This document shows, one piece after another, positions 53,952-63,028 of a DNA stretch of 64,000 nt. Position 1 is the stretch's first letter. Each line of letters begins with the position of its first letter. The stretch comes from DASQPR01 sp963836775 (GTDB lineage Bacteria > Actinomycetota > Actinomycetes > Mycobacteriales > Micromonosporaceae): the NCBI GenBank assembly GCA_963836775.1, contig CAWIKR010000002.1, positions 620,001 through 684,000 on the forward strand. The letters run 5' to 3'. The position numbers were made by a program, and so were the translations under genes. The notes below the pieces were generated by a model. That model did no database searches, was not told where the DNA came from, and saw nothing but the letters and a program-made list of their open reading frames with translations.

Positions 53952-54727
53952 GATGGCCCCGAGGATCGATCGACTAGGGGTAACGAGCGTAGCCCGCGCT
54001 CCAGATGCCACTGTAGGTGAGCCGCCACCAGGCCGGATGCCTCCCGCTGCGGACCCGCCTCGGCACCGTCGGCGACCGCCCAGTCGCCGGTGGCCAGCGC
54101 CAGCATCAGATCGAGCGCCGGCGGGCTCGGATGCAGGGCACCCGGCGGCCGGCAGTCGTGGCATACGCAGCCACCGGCCGCGATCGAGAAGCCGCGATGC
54201 TGGCCCGGCGTGCCGCAGACCGCGCAGGCGTCCAGCGCCGGGGCCCAGCCCGCGGTGGCCATCGAACGCAGCAGGTAGGAATCGAGAATCAGCGAGGGTG
54301 CGTGCTCGGCACCGGCCAGCGATCGCAGCGCACCGAGGGTCAGAAGGTAGAGCCGGATCGACGGCTCCTCCTCGATGGTGGTCAGGCGCTCGGCGGTCTC
54401 GGCGATCGCGCTCGCCGTGGTGTAGCGCGGATAGTCGCCGAGGAAGTTCTTCCCGAACAGGTCGATGCCCTCGACCTGAGCCACCGTGTGCAGCGACGAC
54501 CGGCTCTCCGAGATCTGCACGTCGATGTGCCCGAACGGCTCCAGCCGCGCACCGAACTTCGACGTCGTCCTCCGGACGCCTTTGGCCACCGCGCGAATCC
54601 GGCCGTGCTGGCGGGTGAACATGGTGACGATGCGATCCGACTCGCCCAGTTTCTGGCAGCGCAGCACGACCGCGTCATCGCGGTAGATCTTGTTGCGGAA
54701 TCCGCCCCTCGCCGGCACGTCGCCCAT
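53948..54727 (-). CDS. recO: DNA repair protein RecO
   Basis: A 259-residue RecO: N-terminal OB fold (YRDDAVVLRCQKLGESDRIV), central helices, and a zinc site CAVC...GCVCHDC at about 165-190. It loads RecA on single-stranded DNA through RecFOR. ATG 54727 (MGDVPARG). The operon continues with uppS in a stop-start overlap. Confidence 0.9.
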   Translation of the reverse strand: MGDVPARGGFRNKIYRDDAVVLRCQKLGESDRIVTMFTRQHGRIRAVAKGVRRTTSKFGARLEPFGHIDVQISESRSSLHTVAQVEGIDLFGKNFLGDYPRYTTASAIAETAERLTTIEEEPSIRLYLLTLGALRSLAGAEHAPSLILDSYLLRSMATAGWAPALDACAVCGTPGQHRGFSIAAGGCVCHDCRPPGALHPSPPALDLMLALATGDWAVADGAEAGPQREASGLVAAHLQWHLERGLRSLPLVDRSSGPS

Positions 54728-55111
54728 TGTCGCCGACGCGTATGACGCTCCACCAGTAACCCGCTCCGTCCCCGTGTCCCGACTCGCCGGTAGCGACGCC
54801 AACGTCGCAAGATCCACGGTGGGGGCCCCTGGAGGCGTGACCGCTCAACCGCTGGGCGACGCGACACGGTCCGGCACCGCCGCGACCGTGCTGGGGTGAT
54901 CAACATCTGTGCACCAGCGCGCGGCTCCGCCGGCCGGTGATCAAGTGCGCTAGCAGGTGCAAGACCAAGTGTTGTCGCGGTCGCCATAACGGCCTCCATG
55001 CTCAAGATCGTGCACTTGATCATGGGATCCGGTCGACGCCCGCGACCCGACGCCGGCCCTCGTCGCCGGGCCGCAACCCCGCGCAGGCGGCGACCACCGA
55101 CCAGAAAAAGA
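54728..55111. other. Intergenic region between recO and era
   Basis: A 384-bp gap. It holds a single family B half-element (GACGCCAACGTCGCAAGATC, 54797-54816) and an inverted repeat TGATCAAGTGC (54938-54948) / GCACTTGATCA (55012-55022). On the minus strand a short open stretch starts near 55023, but it overlaps recO in another frame and is unsupported. A recO promoter is expected here. Confidence 0.6.
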
Positions 55112-56017
55112 CTAGAACCCGAGCTTTCGCAACTGCTTCGGATCCCGCTGCCACTCCTTCGCCACGCGGACGTGCAGATCCAGGAAGACCCGCCGCTCCA
55201 GCAGATCCTCGATCTCCAGTCGCGCCCGGGTGCCTACGTCCCGCAACCGCGATCCCCGGTGGCCGATCACGATCGCCTTCTGAGACGACCGCTCGACGTA
55301 GACATCCGCGAAGATCCGCATCAGCTTGCCCTCGTCCTGCATCTCCTCGACCACGACGGCGATCGAGTGCGGCAGCTCATCGCGCACACCCTCCAGCGCC
55401 GCCTCGCGAATCAGCTCCGCGACCAGCACGTGCTCGGGCTCATCGGTGAGCATCCCGTCCGGGTAGAGCTGCGGCGATTCGGGCAGATGCCGGCACAGCA
55501 CGTCGGCCAGCACGTCGAGTTGGTCGCCCTCGACCGCGCTGACCGGCACGATGTCGGCGAAGTCGGCGAGCTCGCTCACGGCGATCAGCTGGCGCGCCAG
55601 CTGCGCCTTGTCGACCAGGTCGGTCTTGGTGACCACGGCGACCACCGTCTGCCTGAGCTCGGCCAGTTCGGAGATGATGAACCGGTCGCCCTTGCCAATC
55701 TCCTCGTTGGCCGGGATGCACAGGCCGATCACATCGACCTCGCTCCACACCTGGTGCACGAGATCGTTCAGCCGCTCGCCGAGCAACGTGCGGGGCCGGT
55801 GCAGGCCCGGCGTATCAACCAGGATCAGCTGTGCGTCGGACCGATGCAGGATGGCCCGGATGACGTGCCGGGTGGTCTGCGGCTTGGTTGATGTGATGGC
55901 AATCTTCTGGCCGACGAGCGCGTTGGTCAGGGTTGATTTGCCGGCATTCGGCCGCCCAACAAAACAGGCAAAACCGGCATGGTACGCGCGCCCGACGCCC
56001 CCACCGTCCACAGTCAT
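55112..56017 (-). CDS. era: GTPase Era
   Basis: A 301-residue Era: G1 GRPNAGKS, G2 around TTR, G3 DTPG, G4 TKTD, and a C-terminal KH domain (QKAIVIGHRGSRLRDVGT). It binds 16S rRNA during small-subunit assembly. ATG 56017, 18 bp after the cytidine-deaminase-like gene. Confidence 0.95.
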   Translation of the reverse strand: MTVDGGGVGRAYHAGFACFVGRPNAGKSTLTNALVGQKIAITSTKPQTTRHVIRAILHRSDAQLILVDTPGLHRPRTLLGERLNDLVHQVWSEVDVIGLCIPANEEIGKGDRFIISELAELRQTVVAVVTKTDLVDKAQLARQLIAVSELADFADIVPVSAVEGDQLDVLADVLCRHLPESPQLYPDGMLTDEPEHVLVAELIREAALEGVRDELPHSIAVVVEEMQDEGKLMRIFADVYVERSSQKAIVIGHRGSRLRDVGTRARLEIEDLLERRVFLDLHVRVAKEWQRDPKQLRKLGF

Positions 56018-56035
56018 CTGGTCTCCGCCGCGAGG

Positions 56036-56416
56036 TCAGTCGTTGAACGTGCCGAGCACGACGCCGGTCGGCGACGCGAGATGGATGGGCGCGTGCGCCG
56101 ACACGTCCCGCACTGCCGCCCGGCCAGGGCCGTCCAGCGTGGACGCCTCGGTCACCACGGCCGCCGCCTCGATCACATCGGCACCACCGACGACCGCGGA
56201 AGCGGTGGCGAGCTGGAGTGCGGTCAGCGACAGCGACGGCAGGTGCACGTTGGTGCCGGCATAGGTACGGCCGTCGCCGTCGCGTACCGCTGCTCCCTCC
56301 ACCGCACCGGTGCGAGCCCGCGCCGCGCGCGCGAGGGTGACCAGCTTCGCATCCTCCGCGGACAGACCCCCGGCAGTGGCCGGACGGTCGCCCGCGGGCA
56401 GGGTTGCCTCAGACAT
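56036..56416 (-). CDS. Cytidine deaminase-like protein lacking catalytic residues
   Basis: A 126-residue protein in the position of the 'cdd' found between era and the CBS-domain gene in actinomycetes. The fold outline is kept (TYAGTNVHLPSLSLTALQLA), but the Zn/catalytic motifs CAE and PCxxC are replaced: ALQ stands where CAE is expected and no Cys occurs at all. It is thus unlikely to deaminate cytidine. Start ATG 56416 overlaps the CorC-like stop by 8 bp. Confidence 0.7.
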   Translation of the reverse strand: MSEATLPAGDRPATAGGLSAEDAKLVTLARAARARTGAVEGAAVRDGDGRTYAGTNVHLPSLSLTALQLATASAVVGGADVIEAAAVVTEASTLDGPGRAAVRDVSAHAPIHLASPTGVVLGTFND

Positions 56417-57755
56417 CGACGTGTTGCCTCTCCTGGCGTAGGACGGCATCGTTCACCGGGGCCGGCGGCGGTGGAGTGGTCTCCTCGTCGTCACGCCAGA
56501 CCAGCACGGTGTCGATGCGGTTGCGGCGACCGGTAGTGCCCTCGGCGCGCAGACGCAGACCGTCGACGGTCACCTCCGCGCCCGGGATCGGCACCCGGCC
56601 GAGCGCCTGCGCGAGCAGGCCGCCGACCGTCTCCACCTCGTCGCCATCGATGGTGATATCGAAGATCTCGCCGAGATCCTCGACCGACAGCCGGGCGGTG
56701 ACCCGCACCGAGCCGTCGTCGAACTTCTGGATCGGTGGCCGCTCGTCGGCGTCGTATTCGTCGGTGATCTCGCCGACGATCTCCTCAAGGATGTCCTCGA
56801 TGGTGACCAGGCCGGCGGTGCCGCCGTATTCGTCGACGATGATCGCCATGTGCACGCGGTGCTGCTGCATCTCGCGAAGCAGGTCGTCGACCGGCTTGGA
56901 CTCCGGCACGAAGGTCGCCTCGCGCATCAGGTCCCGGGCCAGCGTCTCGTTCGGCCGACCGGCCTCGGCCGCCTTGATGATGTCCTTGAGATAGACGATG
57001 CCGAGCACATCGTCGACGGTCTCGCCGATCAGCGGTACGCGTGAGAAACCCGAGCGCATCGCGAGCTTCAAGCCCTGCCGGATGGTGGCATCGTCGTCCA
57101 GGAAGACCATGTCGGTTCGCGGGACCATGACCTCTCGGGCGATGGTGTCGCCGAGCGCCAGGGCGGAATGGATCATGTCGCGCTCGCCGTGCTCCACCAC
57201 GCCCCGCTGCTCGGCCAGGTCGACCAGTTCGCGCAACTCGACCTGAGTGGCGAACGGGCCGTCTCGGAAACCCTTGCCCGGTGTGAACGCGTTGCCGACC
57301 AGGATCAGCAGAGACGCCAGCGGGTTCAGGACCCGGCCCAGCCAGCGAACCAGTGGCGCGGCGATCCGGCCGACGGTGTAGGCGTGCTGGCGCCCGATGG
57401 TCCGGGGCCCCACGCCGACGGCCACGAACATGATCACCGTCATCGAACCCGCGGTGATCAGGGCGGCTCGCCAGCCGGCCCCGAACTTGTCAATGGTCAC
57501 CAGGGCGACCAGGGTGGTGGCGCCGAACTCGCAGAGCATCCGCAGGAGCAGCAGCAGATTGAGGTGCCGGACGATGTCGCCGGCGATCGCCTCGAGCGCA
57601 CGCGCACCGCGCGCGCCCTCCCGGGCGATCTCGGCCGAGCGGGCCCGGGACACCGTGGAAAGCGACGATTCCGTCATGGCGAGCAGTCCCGCGATCACTA
57701 CCAGGATCGCGGCGACGACCAGAAGCGTCGGCTCGGGTAAGTGGCTATCGGGCAT
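56409..57755 (-). CDS. CNNM/CorC-type membrane protein with CBS pair
   Basis: A 448-residue protein: N-terminal DUF21/CNNM membrane domain with three or four helices (to about 150), two CBS domains at about 205-330 (REVMVPRTDMVFLDDDATI; DLMREATFVPESKPVDDLL) and a C-terminal CorC/HlyC transporter-associated domain. Related proteins act in magnesium or cobalt transport. The 'hemolysin' label in databases is historical. The ybeY gene ends 5 bp upstream. Confidence 0.85.
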   Translation of the reverse strand: MPDSHLPEPTLLVVAAILVVIAGLLAMTESSLSTVSRARSAEIAREGARGARALEAIAGDIVRHLNLLLLLRMLCEFGATTLVALVTIDKFGAGWRAALITAGSMTVIMFVAVGVGPRTIGRQHAYTVGRIAAPLVRWLGRVLNPLASLLILVGNAFTPGKGFRDGPFATQVELRELVDLAEQRGVVEHGERDMIHSALALGDTIAREVMVPRTDMVFLDDDATIRQGLKLAMRSGFSRVPLIGETVDDVLGIVYLKDIIKAAEAGRPNETLARDLMREATFVPESKPVDDLLREMQQHRVHMAIIVDEYGGTAGLVTIEDILEEIVGEITDEYDADERPPIQKFDDGSVRVTARLSVEDLGEIFDITIDGDEVETVGGLLAQALGRVPIPGAEVTVDGLRLRAEGTTGRRNRIDTVLVWRDDEETTPPPPAPVNDAVLRQERQHVDV

Positions 57756-57760
57756 GGCGG

Positions 57761-58270
57761 CTACCGGGCCGCCCCGGGGATCGGCGGCGCGCCCACCACC
57801 GGGCGCCCGACACTGGTCTGCCAGCCACCGAGAAGGCGGGCCTGCAGGGTGAACATCTCTCTCGCCTCATCTGGTTCGGCATGGTCGTAGCCCAGCAGGT
57901 GGAGCACGCCATGAACCGTCAACAGGTGCAACTCGTCATCGGTGCCGTGGCCACCAGCGGCAGCCTGCTTGGCGGCCACCTCCGGGCACAGCACAATGTC
58001 GCCGAGCAGTGCCGGCTCGTTGCCGGCCGTCTCGGCCGGACCGTGATCAACGCTGCTCTCGTCCATCGGGAAGGCCAGCACGTCGGTCGGCCCGTCGCCG
58101 CCCATCCAGCGGTGGTTCAGCTCGGCCATGTAGTCCACGTCGACGATCAGGATGGACAGCTCAGCGAGCGGGTTGACGCCCATCTCGTCCAGCGCGTAGC
58201 GCGCGACGGCGAGCACGTTGTCCGAGTCGATATCGGTGCCGGACTCGTTCGCGATCTCGATTGACACCAT
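57761..58270 (-). CDS. ybeY: Endoribonuclease/rRNA maturation factor YbeY
   Basis: A 169-residue YbeY: zinc site HGVLHLLGYDH (H3xH5xH type, about residue 121), preceded by the LSILIVDVDYMAELNHRWMG segment. It processes the 3' end of 16S rRNA and takes part in ribosome quality control. ATG 58270 (MVSIEIANES) matches family starts; the frame further upstream is longer but unconserved. Confidence 0.9.
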   Translation of the reverse strand: MVSIEIANESGTDIDSDNVLAVARYALDEMGVNPLAELSILIVDVDYMAELNHRWMGGDGPTDVLAFPMDESSVDHGPAETAGNEPALLGDIVLCPEVAAKQAAAGGHGTDDELHLLTVHGVLHLLGYDHAEPDEAREMFTLQARLLGGWQTSVGRPVVGAPPIPGAAR

Positions 58271-58332
58271 CTCAGTGTCCCAGGTCGGCTCGCCCACGGC
58301 AGCATCGGCTCGCTCCCCACCGGCCCGCGTCT

Positions 58333-58366
58333 CGAATGGCCCCGCCATCGCGGGCAGGGCCATTCG
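58333..58366 (-). promoter_or_regulatory. Hairpin between phoH and ybeY
   Basis: CGAATGGCCC (58333-58342) and GGGCCATTCG (58357-58366) form a perfect 10-bp stem with a 14-base loop in the 116-bp gap. It may attenuate read-through from phoH into ybeY. No T-tract follows. Confidence 0.6.
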
Positions 58367-58386
58367 GGGATCGTGGCCGGCTCCGG

Positions 58387-59457
58387 TCATCGTCGCCGGC
58401 CGGCTCGGCCACCGGCACTGCGTGTCGGCAGCACGTGCGGCGCGTTCTGGCTCTCGTCCCACTTGGAATAGGCGTCGACGATGTCGCTGACCAGCTTGTG
58501 CCGGACCACGTCGACACTCGTCAGCAACGAGAAGTGGATGTCCTCGACGCCGTCCAGGATGTCCTGCACCAGCCGCAGGCCGCTGCGGGTCCCGCTGGGC
58601 AGGTCGACCTGCGTGACGTCACCGGTCACCACGATCCTGGAGCCGAACCCGAGCCGGGTCAGGAACATCTTCATCTGCTCGGGCGTGGTGTTCTGGGCCT
58701 CGTCCAGGATGATGAACGCGTCGTTGAGCGTGCGACCCCGCATATAAGCCAGCGGCGCCACCTCGATCGTGCCGGCCTGCATCAGGCGCGGAATCGAGTC
58801 CGGGTCGAGCATGTCGTGCAGAGCGTCGTAGAGCGGGCGCAAGTATGGGTCGATCTTGTCGTAGAGCGTGCCGGGCAGGAATCCCAGGCGCTCGCCGGCC
58901 TCGACCGCCGGCCGCGTCAGGATGATCCGGCTCACCTGCTTGGCCTGCAACGCCTGGACCGCCTTGGCCATCGCCAGGTAGGTCTTGCCGGTGCCGGCCG
59001 GACCGATGCCGAAGACGATGGTGTGGTTGTCGATCGCATCCACATAACGCTTCTGACCCACGGTCTTGGGCCGGATCGTGCGGCCGCGGCGGGACAGGAT
59101 ATTCAGCGTCAGAACGTCGGCCGGTCGCTCCTCGGTGCCCTGCTTGAGCATGCCGATGATGCGGCGCACGACCTCAGTGGACAGGGTCTCGCCCTTGGCG
59201 ATCAGTTCCAGGAGTTCGGAGAAGACGCGCTCGGCGAGCGCGTTATCGGCCGGGGCACCGCTCAGTGTGATCTCGTTGCCGCGGACCAGGATGTCGCTCG
59301 CGAGAGACCGCTCGATGAGCTTGAGGTTTTCATCGCGGGCGCCCAGCAGACTGACCATCATCTGCGGGTTGGGCACTGTGATCTTGTTCTGAACCCGGGC
59401 ACCACGCTGTCCGCTGACTGCCACGGAGGGTGCGCTCTGGGATGGACTCGTCGTCAT
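58387..59457 (-). CDS. phoH: PhoH-like ATPase
   Basis: A 356-residue protein: Walker A GPAGTGKTYLA (about residue 148), Walker B FIILDEAQN, and RIILTRPAVEAGERLGFLPG. The N-terminal ~100 residues are the KH-like part of PhoH1. It lies beside ybeY as in nearly all bacteria and is thought to act with it in RNA processing. ATG 59457; upstream in-frame sequence is Arg-rich and unlikely to be coding. Confidence 0.9.
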   Translation of the reverse strand: MTTSPSQSAPSVAVSGQRGARVQNKITVPNPQMMVSLLGARDENLKLIERSLASDILVRGNEITLSGAPADNALAERVFSELLELIAKGETLSTEVVRRIIGMLKQGTEERPADVLTLNILSRRGRTIRPKTVGQKRYVDAIDNHTIVFGIGPAGTGKTYLAMAKAVQALQAKQVSRIILTRPAVEAGERLGFLPGTLYDKIDPYLRPLYDALHDMLDPDSIPRLMQAGTIEVAPLAYMRGRTLNDAFIILDEAQNTTPEQMKMFLTRLGFGSRIVVTGDVTQVDLPSGTRSGLRLVQDILDGVEDIHFSLLTSVDVVRHKLVSDIVDAYSKWDESQNAPHVLPTRSAGGRAGRRR

Positions 59458-59644
59458 AGGTGCGGCCGCGAGGCCTGCCTGCCTCTCCACTTGCGCCGAG
59501 GGCGTGGCCCCTGCGGTCACGTTCGACGGCGCTGAGACTCCATCGTACCGACGGCGCCGACAACGTCGCCGCTCCATATCGCTTTTGTCCGGTGATGTGT
59601 TGATAGTCCGGTAAGCCACGGCACTTCTCCCGCGTCCCCCCGCG

Positions 59645-59692
59645 GATCTTGCGATGTTGGCGTCGTCATAGCCACCCCAACATCGCAAGATC
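59645..59692. repeat. Perfect inverted repeat, family B element
   Basis: GATCTTGCGATGTTGG (59645-59660) and CCAACATCGCAAGATC (59677-59692) form a perfect 16-bp stem with a 16-base loop, 11 bp after the serine hydrolase stop. The left arm with flanks (GGATCTTGCGATGTTGGCGT) matches the half-element near 54797 at all but one position. It may act as a terminator for the hydrolase gene. Confidence 0.9.
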
Positions 59693-59703
59693 GGTCGGAG
59701 ACG

Positions 59704-61071
59704 TCAGCCGAACGTCGCCTGCGTACGCGTGAGCCGATACGTCGCGTGGTTCATCTCGATCACCGCTCCGGTGTGGTCCCGGGTCAGCCGCAACCGTTCG
59801 CCTGCTTCCCGCCCGGAGACCGTACGCAGAATGTCGGTCTCGCCGTCGATCGGCGCGAACACCGACGGTGGCCGGCCGGCCGCGTCCTCGGCCACACGCA
59901 TCTGCAGCGTGCCGTCCTTCCAGCCGAGGATGACCTCGGATCCCTCGATCCACCAGCGGCCCAGGATCGAGCGGTAGTCGGCCGGCACCGGATCTGCGAT
60001 CACCCACGGCTTGATCTCCGCCGGATCCGCCTCCACGACCAGGTTCAGGAGCTTGTGCGGCAACTCGATGATGGCTCCCGCCGTCCCGGACGAGCCCAGC
60101 ACCGCCACGCCAAGCGCGTCCGGCGCGTCGCCGCCGAGCCGGCCGTAGACGCCGGCCAGGAATCCCGGCATGGCACCGTCATGACCGACGTGCATGACCC
60201 GGTCGCCCTGGGGTTGCAGGAGCAGACCGAGTCCGAATCCGGCGGCCCACAGATTCTCGTCGGTAACCGTCAGCGGCCAGCGCATCTCCTCGACGCTGGC
60301 CTTCGATAGCACGGAACCGTCCGGATCCACGGTGGCCGGATCGGCGAGGAACGCCGCCCACTTCGCGAGATCCTGCGGCGCGCCCCAGAGCTGCGCGGCC
60401 GGGGCCACCGCCACGGTGTCCACCGGCACCTCGGCCCGGGCGCTGTCGGAATAGGGATCGACCAGGTAACCGACCGCCGCCGCTCCGGTCGGCTGCACGG
60501 TCACCGTCGCCAGCCCGAGCGGGGTCAGGATCCGGTCCTGGAGGACCGACGCCCAGGTGGAGTTCCGCTTGACGCCGACCAGGTAGCCGAGCAGCGCGAC
60601 CGCGAGATTCGAGTAGTGGTAGCGGCGACCGGCCGGCAGCACCCGCTCGGTCCACTCCAGGTCGGCGAGCAGGCCGTCGAGGTCCGGTGCCCGCAGCGTG
60701 TCCCAGACGTCGCCGTGCGGCTCGCGCTGGATGCCGGAGGTGTGCGACATCAGCCGCCGGATGGTCAGGCCGCTGTGCTGGCCGGCGTCGACGTGACTGC
60801 CGATCGGGTCGTCGAGGTCCAGCAAGCCGTCGTCGCGGCACTGCATCACCAGCACGGCGGTGAACGTCTTGGTCACCGAGCCAAGCCGGAACTGGGTGTC
60901 CGCGTCCAGCGGCCGATCGGTGCCGGAACTGCCCACCTGCATCGTCCACAACGGGCGGTCGGCGCGGTGGATCGCCACCGACAGGGCCGGGATCCGGTTC
61001 TCCGCCTGGGTCGATCGGATCAGGCGCTGGTATTTCGTCGCGACGTCTTGGGTAACGGCATCCGTGGTCAT
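59704..61071 (-). CDS. Serine hydrolase, class C beta-lactamase-like
   Basis: A 455-residue protein without a signal peptide: SVTK (SxxK, about residue 65), YSN (YxN, about 153) and HVGHDG (HxG, about 316) are the three catalytic motifs. A C-terminal lipocalin-like domain of about 100 residues follows (ILGRWWIEGSEVILGWKDG). Such enzymes are often esterases or peptidases. Lack of a signal suggests a cytoplasmic role. The start overlaps the HIT stop (ATGA). Confidence 0.85.
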   Translation of the reverse strand: MTTDAVTQDVATKYQRLIRSTQAENRIPALSVAIHRADRPLWTMQVGSSGTDRPLDADTQFRLGSVTKTFTAVLVMQCRDDGLLDLDDPIGSHVDAGQHSGLTIRRLMSHTSGIQREPHGDVWDTLRAPDLDGLLADLEWTERVLPAGRRYHYSNLAVALLGYLVGVKRNSTWASVLQDRILTPLGLATVTVQPTGAAAVGYLVDPYSDSARAEVPVDTVAVAPAAQLWGAPQDLAKWAAFLADPATVDPDGSVLSKASVEEMRWPLTVTDENLWAAGFGLGLLLQPQGDRVMHVGHDGAMPGFLAGVYGRLGGDAPDALGVAVLGSSGTAGAIIELPHKLLNLVVEADPAEIKPWVIADPVPADYRSILGRWWIEGSEVILGWKDGTLQMRVAEDAAGRPPSVFAPIDGETDILRTVSGREAGERLRLTRDHTGAVIEMNHATYRLTRTQATFG

Positions 61072-61415
61072 CCGGCGAGCATAGGACCCAGCGGCGCGCC
61101 GCCGAGGACGTGCACGTGCACGTGCGGCACCTCCATGCCGGCGTGCGCGCCGGTGTTGGTGATGGTGCGGTAGCCGGACTCGCCGACACCTTCCGCTTCG
61201 GCCACCGCGGCCGCCGCCGCCATCACCTCGCCGGCCAGGGCCGGATCAGCGCTCGCCAGCGCCGCGAGGTTCGTGTGATGCGCTTTCGGGATCACGAGTA
61301 CGTGAACCGGCGCCTTCGGTGCGACGTCGCGGAACGCCAGCACGTCGCCGGTCTCGTAGACGACGGTCGCGGGGATCTCCCGAGCGGCGATCTTGCAGAA
61401 GATGCAGTCGGTCAC
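61068..61415 (-). CDS. HIT-family nucleotide hydrolase/transferase
   Basis: A 115-residue HINT-type protein: CIFCKIAAREIPATVVYETG at the start, and the histidine triad HVHVHVLGG near the C-terminus. It hydrolyses AMP conjugates such as AMP-lysine or AMP-NH2. GTG 61415. The coupled hydrolase downstream is not usual for this operon. Confidence 0.9.
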   Translation of the reverse strand: MTDCIFCKIAAREIPATVVYETGDVLAFRDVAPKAPVHVLVIPKAHHTNLAALASADPALAGEVMAAAAAVAEAEGVGESGYRTITNTGAHAGMEVPHVHVHVLGGAPLGPMLAG

Positions 61416-61532
61416 CGGGGCAGTTTAGGCCCTGCCGGGCAGGCGACACGCCATCATGGTTGCGGCCAAATGTTCTGGTTCGGATGATTTGCGCCTGCGC
61501 GTGGTCGGTCCTGTCTCAGCGGCGGTGGCAGA

Positions 61533-62636
61533 ATGCCTCGGGTGCGCCCCCTCTCCGGCACCCCCGCCACCGCAGTCACGATGCTGACCGTCGCCGCGTT
61601 GACGCTAGCCGTCGCCGCCTGCTCCGGTCCGGCCCGGACCGGACCCGGTGATCCCAGCCCGGCGGCCGGGCCGGCCAGCGCCCACCTGCCGGCCGAGAGT
61701 CTGGTGCCGAGTCGGTCCGGATCGCCGAGCGCGAGCCCGAGCAGCCGGCCGTCCACCAAGCCCGGCTCGTCCGGCTCGTGCGCGATCCTTCCGGCCGACA
61801 ACGTCTGGCACGCCGATGTCTCGCGGCTGCCGGTGCACAGCAAGTCGTCGGCGTATGTCGCCAGCATCGGAAAGTCCGCCAACGTGCACGCCGATTTCGG
61901 ATCCGGCACCTGGGACGGCGCACCGATCGGCATCCCGATCACCACCGTCGGAGCTGGTCAAGCGAAGGTCAGCGTCACGTTCACCTACAAGTCGGAGAGC
62001 GACCGCGGCGGCTATCCGATCCCGGCCAACGCCGCCATCGAAGGCGGCCGGAGCAGTGACGGCGACCGCCACATCATCGTCATCGACACCGCAGCCTGCC
62101 GGGATTACGAGCTGTACGCGGCCTACCCGAAGGGCTCCGGCTGGACCGCCGGCTCGGGTGCGATCTACGACCTCAACGGCAATGGGCTGCGGCCGGCGGG
62201 CTGGACCTCGGCGGATGCGGCCGGGCTGCCGATCCTGCCGGGCCTGGTCACCTACAAGGAGGTCGCGTCGGGTCACATCGACCACGCGATTCGCGTCACG
62301 GTGCCACGCAGCCAGGCGAAGTATCTGTGGCCGGCCCGGCACTTCGCGTCCGACTCGAACGACACGTCGCTGCCGCCCATGGGGCTGCGGCTGAGGCTGA
62401 AGGCCAGCTTCGATGTGTCGCACCTGCCATCTCAGGCTCGGGTGATCGCGACTGCCATGAAGAAGTACGGCGTGATCGTCGCCGACAACGGTTCGCCCTG
62501 GTACATCTCGGGAGCGCCGGATGCACACTGGAACAACGATCAGCTGCATGCGCTCGACAAGATCGTGGGCACGGACTTCGAGGCGATCGACGAATCCGGG
62601 CTGCAGCGATCCACGAGTTCTGGACAGGTGAAATGA
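61533..62636 (+). CDS. Predicted lipoprotein, hypothetical
   Basis: A 367-residue protein with lipobox LAVAAC (Cys30), then a Ser/Pro linker to about 80. The mature domain begins CAILPADNVWHADVSRLPVH and includes TWDGAPIGIPITTV and DRHIIVIDTAACRDYELYAA. Similar 'NVWNxDVSxLPVHxxS' proteins are found in actinomycetes and some plants-associated bacteria, of unknown function. Coupled to the small lipoprotein downstream. Confidence 0.7.
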   Translation: MPRVRPLSGTPATAVTMLTVAALTLAVAACSGPARTGPGDPSPAAGPASAHLPAESLVPSRSGSPSASPSSRPSTKPGSSGSCAILPADNVWHADVSRLPVHSKSSAYVASIGKSANVHADFGSGTWDGAPIGIPITTVGAGQAKVSVTFTYKSESDRGGYPIPANAAIEGGRSSDGDRHIIVIDTAACRDYELYAAYPKGSGWTAGSGAIYDLNGNGLRPAGWTSADAAGLPILPGLVTYKEVASGHIDHAIRVTVPRSQAKYLWPARHFASDSNDTSLPPMGLRLRLKASFDVSHLPSQARVIATAMKKYGVIVADNGSPWYISGAPDAHWNNDQLHALDKIVGTDFEAIDESGLQRSTSSGQVK

Positions 62637-63022
62637 GGACCACCGTCGTCGCTCTGATTGCCGGAACCGCACTCCTGCTCGGCGGCTGCGGCGGCAACGG
62701 ATCCGACACGACCGCGACGGTGGAGCAAGGCACCACGGCGTTGTCCGCGATCAAGCTGCCGGCCGGTTGGACTCCGGGAGTCCAATCGAACGGCATGCAA
62801 GGCGGCCATCCGACCTGGGACTGGTCCTACACCACAACGGAACCCAAGGCGCAGGCGGTGACCGACTACGAAAGAGCGCTCAAGGACGCGGGCTGGACCA
62901 CCATCTCGGGCGGCGGCTTCACCAAGGACTCGTTCCTGCTGGTCCCGAGCGCGAACGACGCCGCGTGCGCGGACGGCAGCAACACCTGCTCCTCGGTGAC
63001 GCTGCACATGGTCACCAAGTAG
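62633..63022 (+). CDS. Small lipoprotein, hypothetical
   Basis: A 129-residue protein with lipobox LLLGGC (Cys19), followed by KLPAGWTPGVQSNGMQGGHP and a WSYTTTEPKAQAVTDYERAL helix reminiscent of DUF-type 'sensor' lipoproteins. Two late Cys (AACADGSNTCS) may form a loop. ATG overlaps the previous stop (ATGA), so both lipoproteins are probably made together. Confidence 0.65.
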   Translation: MRTTVVALIAGTALLLGGCGGNGSDTTATVEQGTTALSAIKLPAGWTPGVQSNGMQGGHPTWDWSYTTTEPKAQAVTDYERALKDAGWTTISGGGFTKDSFLLVPSANDAACADGSNTCSSVTLHMVTK

Positions 63023-63028
63023 GCGCGG

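Noticed and set aside
54382..55023. Minus-strand open frame upstream of and through recO
   Set aside because: Most of it overlaps recO in another frame and the sequence is Arg-rich; no conserved motif.
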